Source of the DNA: Hoyosella altamirensis
GTDB lineage: Bacteria; Actinomycetota; Actinomycetes; Mycobacteriales; Mycobacteriaceae
Length of the DNA: 64,000 bases
Assembly (NCBI RefSeq): GCF_014191505.1
Contig: NZ_JACHWS010000003.1
Coordinates: 496,001 to 560,000 of the forward strand
Direction of reading: 5' to 3'
This document shows, piece after piece, positions 1 to 7,545 of the stretch. Position 1 is the first letter of the stretch, and each line of letters starts with the position of its first letter. The notes under the pieces were generated by a model that worked only from the letters and a program-made list of their open reading frames with translations, had not been told where the DNA came from and ran no database searches. A program made the position numbers and the translations under genes.

Positions 1-875
1 TGACCATCGGCGGATACCGTCACGACGTCGCCAGCAGCACAGCCCGCCATCCGGCGGCCCCAGTCATCATCGACGCAGATGACTGCGCGTTCGCATTTCA
101 CGCGTGATTCTGCGACAAACAGACGCGCTTTCGTGTCGAAGTAATCCTCCATGTCGCGGTGGAAGTCGAGATGATCTTGCGAAAGGTTCGTGAAACCGCC
201 CACCGCGAAGTGGCATCCGTCAACGCGGCCGAGCGCGAGCGCGTGGCTCGACACTTCCATCACCACAGAGTCGATTCCCCGCTCCGCCATGACAGCGAGC
301 AAAGCCTGCAACTGCGGAGCTTCGGGCGTGGTCAGTGCGCTCGGAATCGGTTTTCCGTCGATGCGAGTTTCTACGGTGCCAATAAGTCCTGCGCGCCGCC
401 CGGCACTCACAAGACCACCTTCGATGAGGTATGCCGTTGTCGTCTTCCCTGACGTCCCCGTGATCCCGATCAGCTGAAGTTTGTCCGACGGGTTTCCGTA
501 GATGCGAGCGGCGGTATCGCCCAGAATCCGCCGGGGCTCCTCATGCACAAGAACCGGCACCTGGATGTCACTACTGACGTGCGCTAGGCCGGCCTCATCC
601 GTGAGGATGGCGGCCGCGCCGCGTTCGAGCGCCGCCGGAATGAACGAAGCTCCGTGTGCCCGCGCGCCAGGAAGCGCGGCGAAGAGGTCGCCGACTACGA
701 CATGCTGGGCTCGCAGCTCCACACCTGACACCGTCTTCGCCTCGACAGGCGGTCCCGCAGCAGCACGCGCACCCGATAAGACAAGCAGCTCGGAAAGCGA
801 GGCGGGAGGCAGGGTCGACGGCCGCGGAGACGAAGGCTCCTCCCCTGGTCCGCCCGCTGCCTGTCCGATTGGCAC
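1..875 (-). CDS. murE: UDP-N-acetylmuramyl-tripeptide synthetase MurE, 3' end outside the window
   Basis: Cytoplasmic Mur ligase that adds the third stem-peptide residue (meso-diaminopimelate in this group) to UDP-MurNAc-L-Ala-D-Glu, using ATP. I translated the minus strand by hand. The ATP loop [18 protein letters not shown] lies near 420-475, followed by [25 protein letters not shown] and [12 protein letters not shown], all standard for MurE. About 291 of roughly 500 residues are present; the C-terminal domain runs off the window. The GTG start at 873-875 has the ribosome site GGGAGAGGAG just upstream and is followed by a proline-rich N-terminal extension. It lies 167 bases downstream of pbpB in the same direction, as in the mycobacterial dcw cluster. 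Identification is firm. Confidence 0.93.
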   Translation of the reverse strand, partial: MPIGQAAGGPGEEPSSPRPSTLPPASLSELLVLSGARAAAGPPVEAKTVSGVELRAQHVVVGDLFAALPGARAHGASFIPAALERGAAAILTDEAGLAHVSSDIQVPVLVHEEPRRILGDTAARIYGNPSDKLQLIGITGTSGKTTTAYLIEGGLVSAGRRAGLIGTVETRIDGKPIPSALTTPEAPQLQALLAVMAERGIDSVVMEVSSHALALGRVDGCHFAVGGFTNLSQDHLDFHRDMEDYFDTKARLFVAESRVKCERAVICVDDDWGRRMAGCAAGDVVTVSADG

Positions 876-1042
876 CAGTCCACTCCTCTCCCACTTCGCT
901 GCAGCACCCCACATTTTTGCAGCCCCGAAAACAGCGTCATTGCTGGCCATAAGCTAGGGCGAACGTTACCGGCCCGCCGCGTGCTTCACAGGCTCACGGC
1001 ACAATACACGCGAATCTCGCGTTACGGTCGGCAAGCTGTCCC

Positions 1043-2890
1043 TTACGGGGCACTGGTGTCGAGGACGAGCTGCGGCCCGGGCTCTGCCGACAGCGGTATG
1101 TTCTCCCGCTGCAGCAGCCACGACGCGATGTTGTGAAAAAGGGGCGCCCCTGACGTCCCGCCGCCACCGTCGACCCCGCGGACCGGCGCATCAAGCATCA
1201 CGCCGATCACGTAGCGCGGATCATCGGACGGCGCGATCCCGGCAAAAGTGATCCAGTAGGTCGAGTTCGAGTAGCAGCCGCAATTGGGATCGACCTGCTG
1301 CGCAGTACCGGTCTTTCCGGAAACCTGATATCCCTCGATTGCCGCCTGGGGACCCGTGCCCTGCTGATAACCCATCGGGTCGCGCTGGACAACGCTGCGG
1401 AACATATCCCGGACGATCTCGGCAGTCTCCGCGCTGACTACCTCGACCGGTTCAGGTCGCTCAGATTCGGTGCGCTTCCCGGATGCATCGACCGATGCCC
1501 GAATAATGCGAGGCGGGACTCGAACACCGTCGTTCGCGACTGCCTGATACATGCCAGTCATCTGAAGGAGCGACATCGACAGACCCTGCCCGATAGGCAG
1601 GTTCGCGAAAGTGCCGCCGCCCCACTGATCTAGCGGGGGGACCATGCCAGAGCTTTCGCCAGGGAGTTCAATGCCGGTTGGCAGCCCAATCCCGAAGCGC
1701 CACAGCATTTCTGCATACCGTTCTTCGCCGACTCGCTCCGCGAGCAGCAATGTGCCCACGTTTGAGGACTTACCGAAAATGCCAGTAGTGGTGTACGGCA
1801 CTACCCCGTGTTCCCAGGCGTCACGCACTGTCACGCCGGACATGTTGATGCGGCCGTCGACGTCAAGCACCTCATCGGGCGTGGTGAGACCATCTTCGAT
1901 CGCGGCCGCAGCTGTCACCAGCTTGGCCACCGAACCCGGCTCGAATGGCGTCGATACTGCAAGGTTTCCTAGCTCAGAAACCTTGTTTTCAGGTGCGCCG
2001 AGACCGAGTGCCGGGTTGAACGTGCCGTCATTCGCCATCGCCAGGATTTCACCGGTGTGTGCGTCCATCACGACAGCCGACACGTTGCGCGCTCCGGAGC
2101 GATCCTTGGCGAGTTGTGCCTGCTGCTGAACGAAGAACTGGATATCGGCGTCGATCGTCAACTCAACCGTGGAACCGTCGACAGCTGGATACACATCGCG
2201 GGTACTTCCGGGAATGACCGCGCCGTCCTCGCTGCGGTCGTAGGTGCGCGATCCGTTCTGGCCCGCCAGTTCGGCGTCCATTGCCTTTTCCAGGCCCATA
2301 AGGCCGTGTCCGTCCCACCCCGTGGACCCCACAATGTTCGCCGCTAGTGCGCCGCCCGGGTATTGGCGGATGTCTTGGCGCTCGGAGCCGACCTCAGGAA
2401 AGTCCTCCTGGATCTCCGTGGCAACAGCGGGATCGACGCCGCGAGCGAGGTACGTGAACGTCTCGTCACTCATAACCTGGCGGCGAAGTGTCCGTTCCGT
2501 CACCTGATCGTCGAGCGCACGCGCGACACCCCTCGCGATTTCTCGAAGTCGCGCGTCCGGATCAGGTGCGGTCGGATCATTCTCCGCCACGGTCTCGAGT
2601 TGCTCCCGGACCCTGCGCGGCTGGAAGGTCAACGCACGTGCCTCTGTGGTGAAGGCAATAACGTTGCCATTTCGGTCAACAATCGGCCCTCGCGTAGCGG
2701 GGTCGACGAGGGACACAGTCCGCTGCATGGCGGCCTCGGCCGAAAGGCGCGGCGCGGAGAAACCCTGAACATTGATGAGCTGTACAACGATGAGCCCGAT
2801 TGCCAGGAACATGACGAAACCAGCGACACGGAAGCGGTAGACGCGCGCCCCCGGCTTAGGTGGTTGCCGTCGCGACCGGGATGGGGTCAC
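1043..2890 (-). CDS. pbpB: Septal peptidoglycan transpeptidase PBP3 (FtsI/PbpB)
   Basis: Division-specific class B penicillin-binding protein that cross-links septal peptidoglycan outside the membrane. The protein has 615 residues. There is a basic cytoplasmic tail, one membrane anchor at about residues 22-41, a PBP dimerisation domain, then the transpeptidase domain. Active-site motifs are all visible: S320-V-A-K (in FEPGSVAK), SSN in FGKSSNVG, and KTG in VSGKTGTAQ. The GTG start overlaps the stop of the upstream ftsL-like gene by four bases (GTGA), indicating translational coupling. Length and order match mycobacterial PbpB, where the upstream gene encodes an FtsL-like partner and the downstream gene is murE. 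Confidence 0.96.
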   Translation of the reverse strand: MTPSRSRRQPPKPGARVYRFRVAGFVMFLAIGLIVVQLINVQGFSAPRLSAEAAMQRTVSLVDPATRGPIVDRNGNVIAFTTEARALTFQPRRVREQLETVAENDPTAPDPDARLREIARGVARALDDQVTERTLRRQVMSDETFTYLARGVDPAVATEIQEDFPEVGSERQDIRQYPGGALAANIVGSTGWDGHGLMGLEKAMDAELAGQNGSRTYDRSEDGAVIPGSTRDVYPAVDGSTVELTIDADIQFFVQQQAQLAKDRSGARNVSAVVMDAHTGEILAMANDGTFNPALGLGAPENKVSELGNLAVSTPFEPGSVAKLVTAAAAIEDGLTTPDEVLDVDGRINMSGVTVRDAWEHGVVPYTTTGIFGKSSNVGTLLLAERVGEERYAEMLWRFGIGLPTGIELPGESSGMVPPLDQWGGGTFANLPIGQGLSMSLLQMTGMYQAVANDGVRVPPRIIRASVDASGKRTESERPEPVEVVSAETAEIVRDMFRSVVQRDPMGYQQGTGPQAAIEGYQVSGKTGTAQQVDPNCGCYSNSTYWITFAGIAPSDDPRYVIGVMLDAPVRGVDGGGGTSGAPLFHNIASWLLQRENIPLSAEPGPQLVLDTSAP

Positions 2891-3585
2891 GGCAGGTCCG
2901 TCGGCTCGTCGGCGGCATCTGGCTCCCCACCTACCGGCACCAGGGTCTCCGAAAGCTCACCATTCTCACCGAGCTGCGGAGTCATCTCCGGTCCGGGCAG
3001 TTCGTCCACCGGAATCGGTATCGCCACCTCGATTTCACGTTCCGGGGACCCGGAAAGCGGGCCTGTCAGGTCACGGCGCTGGGGGTCGATATTGAACGGC
3101 GGAAGCGGTGCACCCTGCGCAACACGTGGCTCGCCAATCAGGTTCACCGAGCCGTCGCGGGCCACCCGGAGATACGCAGGATCAGGCGCTGGGATCATTC
3201 CCTCTTCGGAAGCGAGACGGGCCAGTTCCGGGGCAGAACGGCCGCGCTCGACGTCACGGCGTAACGCTTCACGCTCTTCTGCGAGCTTTTTGTATTCCAT
3301 CTTCGCCTCAGTGATCTGATACGCCTGCTGCGCCGCTTGCGTCGACAACAACAAGGTGAGCGCGAGTCCGCCTACTAGCATCGCAATGATCAGGGCCACA
3401 AACGGGATACGACTCGCCTTTTCCCGCATGTCGAAACGGGCCGCTCCGCCGTCGGGACTGCCAAGGCGGGTTGAGCGGCGGGCATATGCGCGGCGCGCAG
3501 CCGGCGACATCCCGTGTGCTCCCGGGCGCCCGTTCTTTCGTTTCTGGTCATTGCCGCGCCGGGTGGGGGTCAGCGTCGTCGTCAT
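2887..3585 (-). CDS. ftsL: FtsL-like division membrane protein (Rv2164c type)
   Basis: Small bitopic protein of the divisome, expected to act with FtsB/FtsQ and PbpB. The 232 residues comprise a basic Arg/Lys-rich cytoplasmic tail (about 1-55), one hydrophobic helix at about 62-82, a charged helix likely to form a coiled coil (about 90-120, [20 protein letters not shown]), and a long Pro/Glu-rich extracellular tail. Mycobacterial FtsL-like proteins share this plan; sequence conservation in the family is poor, so the call rests on topology and position between rsmH and pbpB. The ATG start overlaps the rsmH stop as ATGA and the stop overlaps the pbpB start as GTGA, so the three genes are tightly coupled. 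Confidence 0.82.
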   Translation of the reverse strand: MTTTLTPTRRGNDQKRKNGRPGAHGMSPAARRAYARRSTRLGSPDGGAARFDMREKASRIPFVALIIAMLVGGLALTLLLSTQAAQQAYQITEAKMEYKKLAEEREALRRDVERGRSAPELARLASEEGMIPAPDPAYLRVARDGSVNLIGEPRVAQGAPLPPFNIDPQRRDLTGPLSGSPEREIEVAIPIPVDELPGPEMTPQLGENGELSETLVPVGGEPDAADEPTDLP

Positions 3586-4592
3586 TGCGATCTCCTTGCG
3601 ATCCGCTCGGCAGCGCGAAGCCGTACCGGCGCTGAACGTGGATTTGTTGCCGCTTCCGTTTCCGAGGCCCGTTCGGCACCTCGCGTCAGCAACCGAAACT
3701 CAGGCCCTGTTCCAGGAAGGTCAACTGGCAGACCTTCAGGGGAGCGAGACTTCACGCGCTGCGCGAGTTCCCGCTTTACGATGCGATCTTCAAGCGACTG
3801 GTACGACATGAAGGCGACACGACCGCCAATTGTGAGCGCTTCACACGCTGGTTCAATGACCTTTTCGAGTGCTTCGAGCTCGCCGTTGACTTCAATACGC
3901 AACGCCTGGAAGGTGCGCTTAGCAGGATGGCCGCCCGTCCTTCGCGCGGCCGCGGGTATGGCGGAGTACAGCAACTCCACCAGCGGGGCGCTCGTCGTGA
4001 AGGGCTGCTGTTCGCGGTACCGCACGATGGCTGACGCGATCCGGCCAGCGAAGCGTTCTTCTCCGTACGTATTCAGCACTCGGGCGAGTTCACCTCTTGA
4101 ATAGGTGTTCAGCACATCCGCAGCGGTCAACTCGGTTGTCGTGTCCATGCGCATGTCGAGGGGTGCATCGATCGAATACGCGAACCCGCGGCCCTTCTCA
4201 TCAAGCTGCATAGATGACACACCGAGATCAAACAGAATCGCTTCTACAGCTTCGGACTGCGCCAAATCAGCTTGGTCAAGGGCCGTCGCGATGCCGTCGA
4301 AGCGGGTATGGACGAAGGTCACTCGGTCCCCGAAAGGCGCCAGTCTCTCCCTGGAGAGCGCGAGCGCGCGCTGGTCGCGATCCAGACCCACAACTCGCAG
4401 TCCCGGGAAGTCCTGCAGAAACCGTTCCGCGTGACCGCCGAGACCAAGGGTTGCATCGACCAGGACAGCGCCAGCACCATCCGCGGATCGCTGGGTGATC
4501 GCTGGAGTAAATAGTTCGACCGCACGTTCCGCCATCACCGGGACATGGGTCGGCTGCCCCTCAGATGGACGCCCGGGCATCGCATCGGTCAT
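3582..4592 (-). CDS. rsmH: 16S rRNA (cytosine-1402-N4) methyltransferase RsmH (MraW)
   Basis: SAM-dependent methyltransferase that modifies C1402 in the decoding centre of 16S rRNA. The N-terminus [14 protein letters not shown] is typical, the SAM-binding loop is [16 protein letters not shown], and [20 protein letters not shown] and the [15 protein letters not shown] block are characteristic. I place the start at the ATG at 4590-4592 (336 residues) because AGGAG lies five bases upstream; an in-frame GTG at 4616 would add eight residues but lacks such a site. It ends with an ATGA overlap with the ftsL-like gene. A 189-base gap separates it from mraZ. Confidence 0.96.
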   Translation of the reverse strand: MTDAMPGRPSEGQPTHVPVMAERAVELFTPAITQRSADGAGAVLVDATLGLGGHAERFLQDFPGLRVVGLDRDQRALALSRERLAPFGDRVTFVHTRFDGIATALDQADLAQSEAVEAILFDLGVSSMQLDEKGRGFAYSIDAPLDMRMDTTTELTAADVLNTYSRGELARVLNTYGEERFAGRIASAIVRYREQQPFTTSAPLVELLYSAIPAAARRTGGHPAKRTFQALRIEVNGELEALEKVIEPACEALTIGGRVAFMSYQSLEDRIVKRELAQRVKSRSPEGLPVDLPGTGPEFRLLTRGAERASETEAATNPRSAPVRLRAAERIARRSQ

Positions 4593-4781
4593 GACAGCTC
4601 CTAAGGTGATCGTCACGGGGCGGCAACCTTGGAGAACATCGGTGGATGCAACGTGGGCTCTGTCCGGACGGAGTACCTGGCGTTGGGGAAGTACGCCAGG
4701 GGCTCTACCGGGCAGAGGCCGCGTAACACCCGGTCCAAGGTGGCCTTGGCGAGCGCTGAAAGCGAACCTGGATTCGACACG

Positions 4782-5213
4782 TCAGAGGATCTCCTTGAGC
4801 ACCTCGTCACGCGCCTGCGAGTAGTCCTCCTCGTTCTCCGAGAGGTATTCCTCCCACGAGCCGGAATCCCAGATCTCAAGGAAATCCACGGAGCCAACGA
4901 CGACACAGTCTTTGGCGAGGCCCGCCCACTTGCGGTGAGCTGAGGAGATCGTGATTCGGCCTTGAGCATCAACGTGCTGCTCATCCGCACCGGAAGCGAG
5001 ACTGCGAATGAACGCCCGTGCTTGCGGATCGCTGCGCGAGATAGATGCCGCTTTTCTGGCAAGCTCCATGAACTCGGCACGCGGGTAGACGGCAAGGCTG
5101 TGGTCCTGCCCCTTGACAACCATCACACCTCCCACGAGCGATTCCCTGAACTTCGCCGGCAGTGTGAGCCGGCCCTTGTCGTCCAACTTGGGCGTGTAGG
5201 TGCCGAGAAACAT
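4782..5213 (-). CDS. mraZ: Transcriptional regulator MraZ of the division cluster
   Basis: AbrB-like protein (143 residues) that forms ring oligomers and represses the dcw operon by binding repeated TGGG/GTGGG boxes next to its own promoter. The protein begins [20 protein letters not shown] and has the second DxxGR element DAQGRITI, so both SpoVT/AbrB folds are present. The ATG at 5211-5213 follows GATGAGGAGGTGTCGGA, a strong ribosome site. It is the first gene of the minus-strand division operon, and GTGGG pairs lie upstream (separate entries), so autoregulation is likely. Confidence 0.97.
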   Translation of the reverse strand: MFLGTYTPKLDDKGRLTLPAKFRESLVGGVMVVKGQDHSLAVYPRAEFMELARKAASISRSDPQARAFIRSLASGADEQHVDAQGRITISSAHRKWAGLAKDCVVVGSVDFLEIWDSGSWEEYLSENEEDYSQARDEVLKEIL

Positions 5214-5285
5214 TCCGACACCTCCTCATCCGCCCCGAGAGACCTGCAGCGGAACTTGGGTACGTTCCACCGCGCACCACGTTAC

Positions 5286-5312
5286 CCCACTTTCCCCCAC
5301 CGGCAATCTATA
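5286..5312 (-). promoter_or_regulatory. Probable mraZ promoter -10 element and paired MraZ boxes
   Basis: Read on the minus strand, a -10-like TATAGATT (5305-5312) is followed by GGTGGGGGAAAGTGGGG, that is GTGGG at 5296-5300 and again at 5286-5290, an exact 10-bp period. MraZ is known to bind direct TGGG-containing repeats with this spacing near the mraZ transcription start. The boxes lie 73-87 bases upstream of the mraZ ATG, where they would cover the start region of the transcript. The spacing and sequence are seen directly; the binding is inferred. Confidence 0.7.
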
Positions 5313-5360
5313 ACAGGGGCGTTTCATTGTGGTGCGTGCCTATTTATGCTGATACACGAG

Positions 5361-5375
5361 GTGGGAGAAGGTGGG
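5361..5375 (+). promoter_or_regulatory. Second GTGGG-N5-GTGGG pair, opposite orientation
   Basis: GTGGGAGAAGGTGGG contains two GTGGG units at a 10-bp period on the plus strand, facing away from mraZ. It sits about 50 bases upstream of the mraZ -10-like element. It matches MraZ-box spacing but is inverted relative to the proximal pair, so it could be an auxiliary operator or chance in G-rich DNA. Confidence 0.4.
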
Positions 5376-5488
5376 GGCGTTCAGACCGTTATAGGACCTT
5401 GGCCCAAATCGAGTCCAGCCCGCGACCTCCCCGTTACCGCGGAACTCTTAGCCCGCACCCTCTTTACCGGCCAAGACCCGCCTGCAGC

Positions 5489-5565
5489 GGTGTGTGGTCA
5501 GCATTCGAGGTGTGTGGCGACAAGCAGCACCGCGAACAATAGGGCTTCGGGTGGGGAGATGTGGG
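5489..5565 (+). repeat. G-rich phased repeats in the 449-base mraZ upstream gap
   Basis: The gap 5214-5662 holds no convincing gene. Besides the two pairs above it contains GGTGTGTGG at 5489-5497 and again at 5509-5517 (20-bp period), then GTGGGGAGATGTGGG at 5551-5565 (two GTGGG, 10-bp period). All units are spaced in multiples of about 10 bp, one helical turn, so they would lie on one face of the DNA. They may be distal MraZ sites. No function is proven. Confidence 0.4.
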
Positions 5566-5607
5566 GAGAGGCGGCCGCGAGGTGCCGTTAAGCGATGCCG
5601 CAAAAGA

Positions 5608-5647
5608 AAAGAGGGTGTGGCTCCCGGCCGGGAGCCACACCCTCTTT
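5608..5647 (-). terminator. Rho-independent terminator of the DUF3040 gene
   Basis: Perfect inverted repeat with 20-base arms (AAAGAGGGTGTGGCTCCCGG and its complement) and almost no loop. On the minus strand it is followed by TTTTCTTTT. It begins about 15 bases after the stop of the minus-strand gene at 5663-6103 and insulates mraZ from read-through. Confidence 0.9.
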
Positions 5648-5662
5648 ACATATGAGAAGCCG

Positions 5663-6103
5663 CTATTGCTCGAAACGCTTCCGGAATCTCTCTTCCATCC
5701 GCTTCGAGAAACTTTCGGATGAACCCCGGGGCTTGCGCGCTCCTGGCTGCGGCTTCTTGCCGCCTTGCTTGCCAGAAGCACCGGTGTCCGTTGAGGCCTC
5801 TTGGCCTTCTCCATCTGCTGTGCGCTGGTGGTTACCCGCAAGCGCCCAGACTCCTGCGCCGAACATCACCAGGAAGCCGACGAGACTCAGAATCGGAAAA
5901 TCACCCAATTTGAGCGGCAGCGCAACCCCGGCGATCAGCAGGACAAGCCCCAGTAGGAAGATCGCAGCGACCTGGAGTCGCCGACGCGGAGATGCACCGC
6001 GAGTGCTTGCTGTACGCACTTGCGAAGCGAACTTCGGATCCTCGGCATAGAGCGCGCTCTCGATCTGTTCGAGCATACGCTGCTCGTGCTCGGAGAGTGG
6101 CAC
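5663..6103 (-). CDS. DUF3040 membrane protein (Rv2169c type)
   Basis: Small membrane protein of 146 residues, function unknown. The N-terminal block MPLSEHEQRMLEQIESALYAEDPKFA is the DUF3040 signature. Two hydrophobic helices follow (AAIFLLGLVLLIAGVALPL and ILSLVGFLVMFGAGVWALAG), then a basic, disordered Gly/Lys/Arg-rich tail. I choose the GTG at 6101-6103 because GGGGGAGGGACC precedes it directly and the conserved block starts there; the reading frame continues further upstream without similarity to the family. The position beside mraZ is conserved in mycobacteria. A strong terminator follows. Confidence 0.85.
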   Translation of the reverse strand: MPLSEHEQRMLEQIESALYAEDPKFASQVRTASTRGASPRRRLQVAAIFLLGLVLLIAGVALPLKLGDFPILSLVGFLVMFGAGVWALAGNHQRTADGEGQEASTDTGASGKQGGKKPQPGARKPRGSSESFSKRMEERFRKRFEQ

Positions 6104-6293
6104 GGTCCCTCCCCCGCACTTGGTGGTGGCCGCCACACCATACGGCGCAGCGGGTTCCTGACTCTTGCAAGAACTTACCACTATGATAAGTGCACTTCTC
6201 ATTGCGTACCACACAGATCGCTGTGCGGTTTGCCGCATCTTTCGTTCAGTTGAGTCCCGGGCGTCCTTTTCGGACGAAACGGCGGAAACTTTC

Positions 6294-6731
6294 TCACGCC
6301 GCACCTGGCTCGCGCAGTCCAAACACCGTCTCGTGAACTACGTCAAGAAACTCACCAGCCAACTGGCAAAGACCATCGGCCTCCGCGGGAGTGGCGGAGG
6401 CGATACCTGCCTCGAAAGCCGTCCGCCGACGTGAATAGGTGGCGAACTCGCCACTCCACCGCGCCCATCCTTCAGAAACCCCCTCAAGCAGAACCCAGGC
6501 GTTTCTCGTCCTGCGGCCTCGCCGCTGAGGTTTATCGTGCAGTGCCAGCACCGTTGCCGCGCCACGAAGTGCCGCCAGATAGGCGGCACGGAATTTGTCG
6601 TCAGGAATGCACTCGCCAACCGCCTCCGCGTGGAGCTGATCCGCCCGTCGTAGCAGGTCACGCGCTCGCGCTGCCGCTACACCAGTTCCTGGGCGTGCGA
6701 CACAGGGCGCCGGGCTCATCTGTGAGCGCAT
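6294..6731 (-). CDS. SAV_6107-type HEPN domain protein, probably SOS-regulated
   Basis: Mainly helical protein of about 145 residues resembling the SAV_6107 HEPN family of actinobacteria. The conserved-looking core runs ARDLLRRADQLHAEAVGE, KFRAAYLAALRGAATVLALH, then a basic RRGRRTRNAWVLL stretch. I see no clean RxxxxH ribonuclease motif, so enzymatic activity is uncertain. Start: the ATG at 6729-6731 follows TTAGGAGG four bases upstream; a frame-consistent TTG at 6770 is less likely. A perfect LexA-type palindrome lies about 103 bases upstream, next to a TATATT -10-like element on the same strand. The family assignment is from memory of sequence character; the SOS link is inferred. Confidence 0.7.
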   Translation of the reverse strand: MRSQMSPAPCVARPGTGVAAARARDLLRRADQLHAEAVGECIPDDKFRAAYLAALRGAATVLALHDKPQRRGRRTRNAWVLLEGVSEGWARWSGEFATYSRRRTAFEAGIASATPAEADGLCQLAGEFLDVVHETVFGLREPGAA

Positions 6732-6786
6732 CCATCCTCCTAACAGAGCGGGCCCCACAGACTGCTGCAAGGGCCGTACATATTCT

Positions 6787-6831
6787 CGGCGGGCTGGCCT
6801 GTGTCGCTTCCCTCGAACAGGCCAGCCGCCG
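6787..6831 (-). other. Stem-loop in the HEPN gene leader
   Basis: Inverted repeat CGGCGG-CTGGCCTGT / ACAGGCCAGCCGCCG with a single-base bulge and a 14-base loop. It lies between the LexA palindrome and the start of the minus-strand HEPN gene, so it would be in the 5' leader of that transcript. It has no T-run in either direction. It also contains one TCGAAC half site (6813-6818). Confidence 0.5.
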
Positions 6832-6833
6832 TA

Positions 6834-6849
6834 TCGAACAGCTGTTCGA
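6834..6849. promoter_or_regulatory. Perfect LexA (SOS) box
   Basis: TCGAACAGCTGTTCGA is a perfect 16-base palindrome and an exact match to the mycobacterial/actinobacterial LexA consensus TCGAAC-N4-GTTCGA. On the minus strand a -10-like TATATT lies immediately upstream (about 6857-6862), so LexA would sit over the start of the HEPN transcript. On the plus strand it lies 78 bases upstream of the GNAT start, so both divergent genes could respond to DNA damage. Confidence 0.8.
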
Positions 6850-6926
6850 CGTCTTCAATATAACTATCCCCCCTGACAATTTCTGACGAAGCCGAGGAGC
6901 CGATACCGCGAAATGTGGCCCTTGTT

Positions 6927-7526
6927 GTGAGCACCGTGATCGAGCTGTCGCCCGAAACGCTGCGCGAACGAATGCATGAGGCGCTCCAGATTTATGTGGC
7001 GGCGATGGGATACCCGCCGTCAGTCGCCCGACGGAGGGCCCCGATGTGGGCGGAACATGCCCTGCGCCCAGGATGGAAGGCAGTGGCGGCGGTGCTGGAA
7101 CCTGGAGACCAGCTCCGCGGAGTCAGCAAGCTGAAACTCGCCGCGCACCATGCTCCGCTTGTCGGCATCGCATACGGCTACTCAGGCGCCCCTAGCCAGT
7201 GGTGGTACAAGCAGGTCTGGGACGCCCTCGAGTCGGGGGACGGTGAACTCAACGCTGAGCGCACCCTGGAGGACTACTTCGAACTGACCGAACTCCATGT
7301 TCACCCTGATGCCCAGGGCATGGGTGTGGGGCAAGCACTGATCACCGCACTCCTTGATGCCAGGCCGGAACGAGCGGTGCTGCTTTCCACACCAGAAGTC
7401 GGTGACGAGGACAATCGCGCGTGGCGACTCTACCGTCGGCTCGGCTTCGCTGATGTGCTGCGACATTTTCAGTTCGACGGCGACCCTCGTCCCTTTGCTG
7501 TACTCGGGCGGGAGCTTCCGCTCTGA
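6927..7526 (+). CDS. GNAT-family acetyltransferase (Rv2170 homologue)
   Basis: Acetyl-CoA dependent N-acetyltransferase of about 199 residues. The C-terminal half carries the GNAT core: ELTELHVHPDAQGMGVGQALITALL matches beta4 plus the pyrophosphate-binding loop (R/Q-x-x-G-x-G/A; here QGMGVGQA), and NRAWRLYRRLGFADV matches the last helix-strand unit. The substrate cannot be read from sequence. Start at GTG 6927 (MSTVIEL) is preferred; an in-frame GTG at 6915 is possible. In M. tuberculosis the homologue lies directly before lppM; here crtO and cruF are inserted between the two. crtO begins only 19 bases after its stop, so it is probably the first gene of a five-gene operon. Confidence 0.85.
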   Translation: MSTVIELSPETLRERMHEALQIYVAAMGYPPSVARRRAPMWAEHALRPGWKAVAAVLEPGDQLRGVSKLKLAAHHAPLVGIAYGYSGAPSQWWYKQVWDALESGDGELNAERTLEDYFELTELHVHPDAQGMGVGQALITALLDARPERAVLLSTPEVGDEDNRAWRLYRRLGFADVLRHFQFDGDPRPFAVLGRELPL

Positions 7527-7545
7527 GCGGCTAACCTCAGGAACC

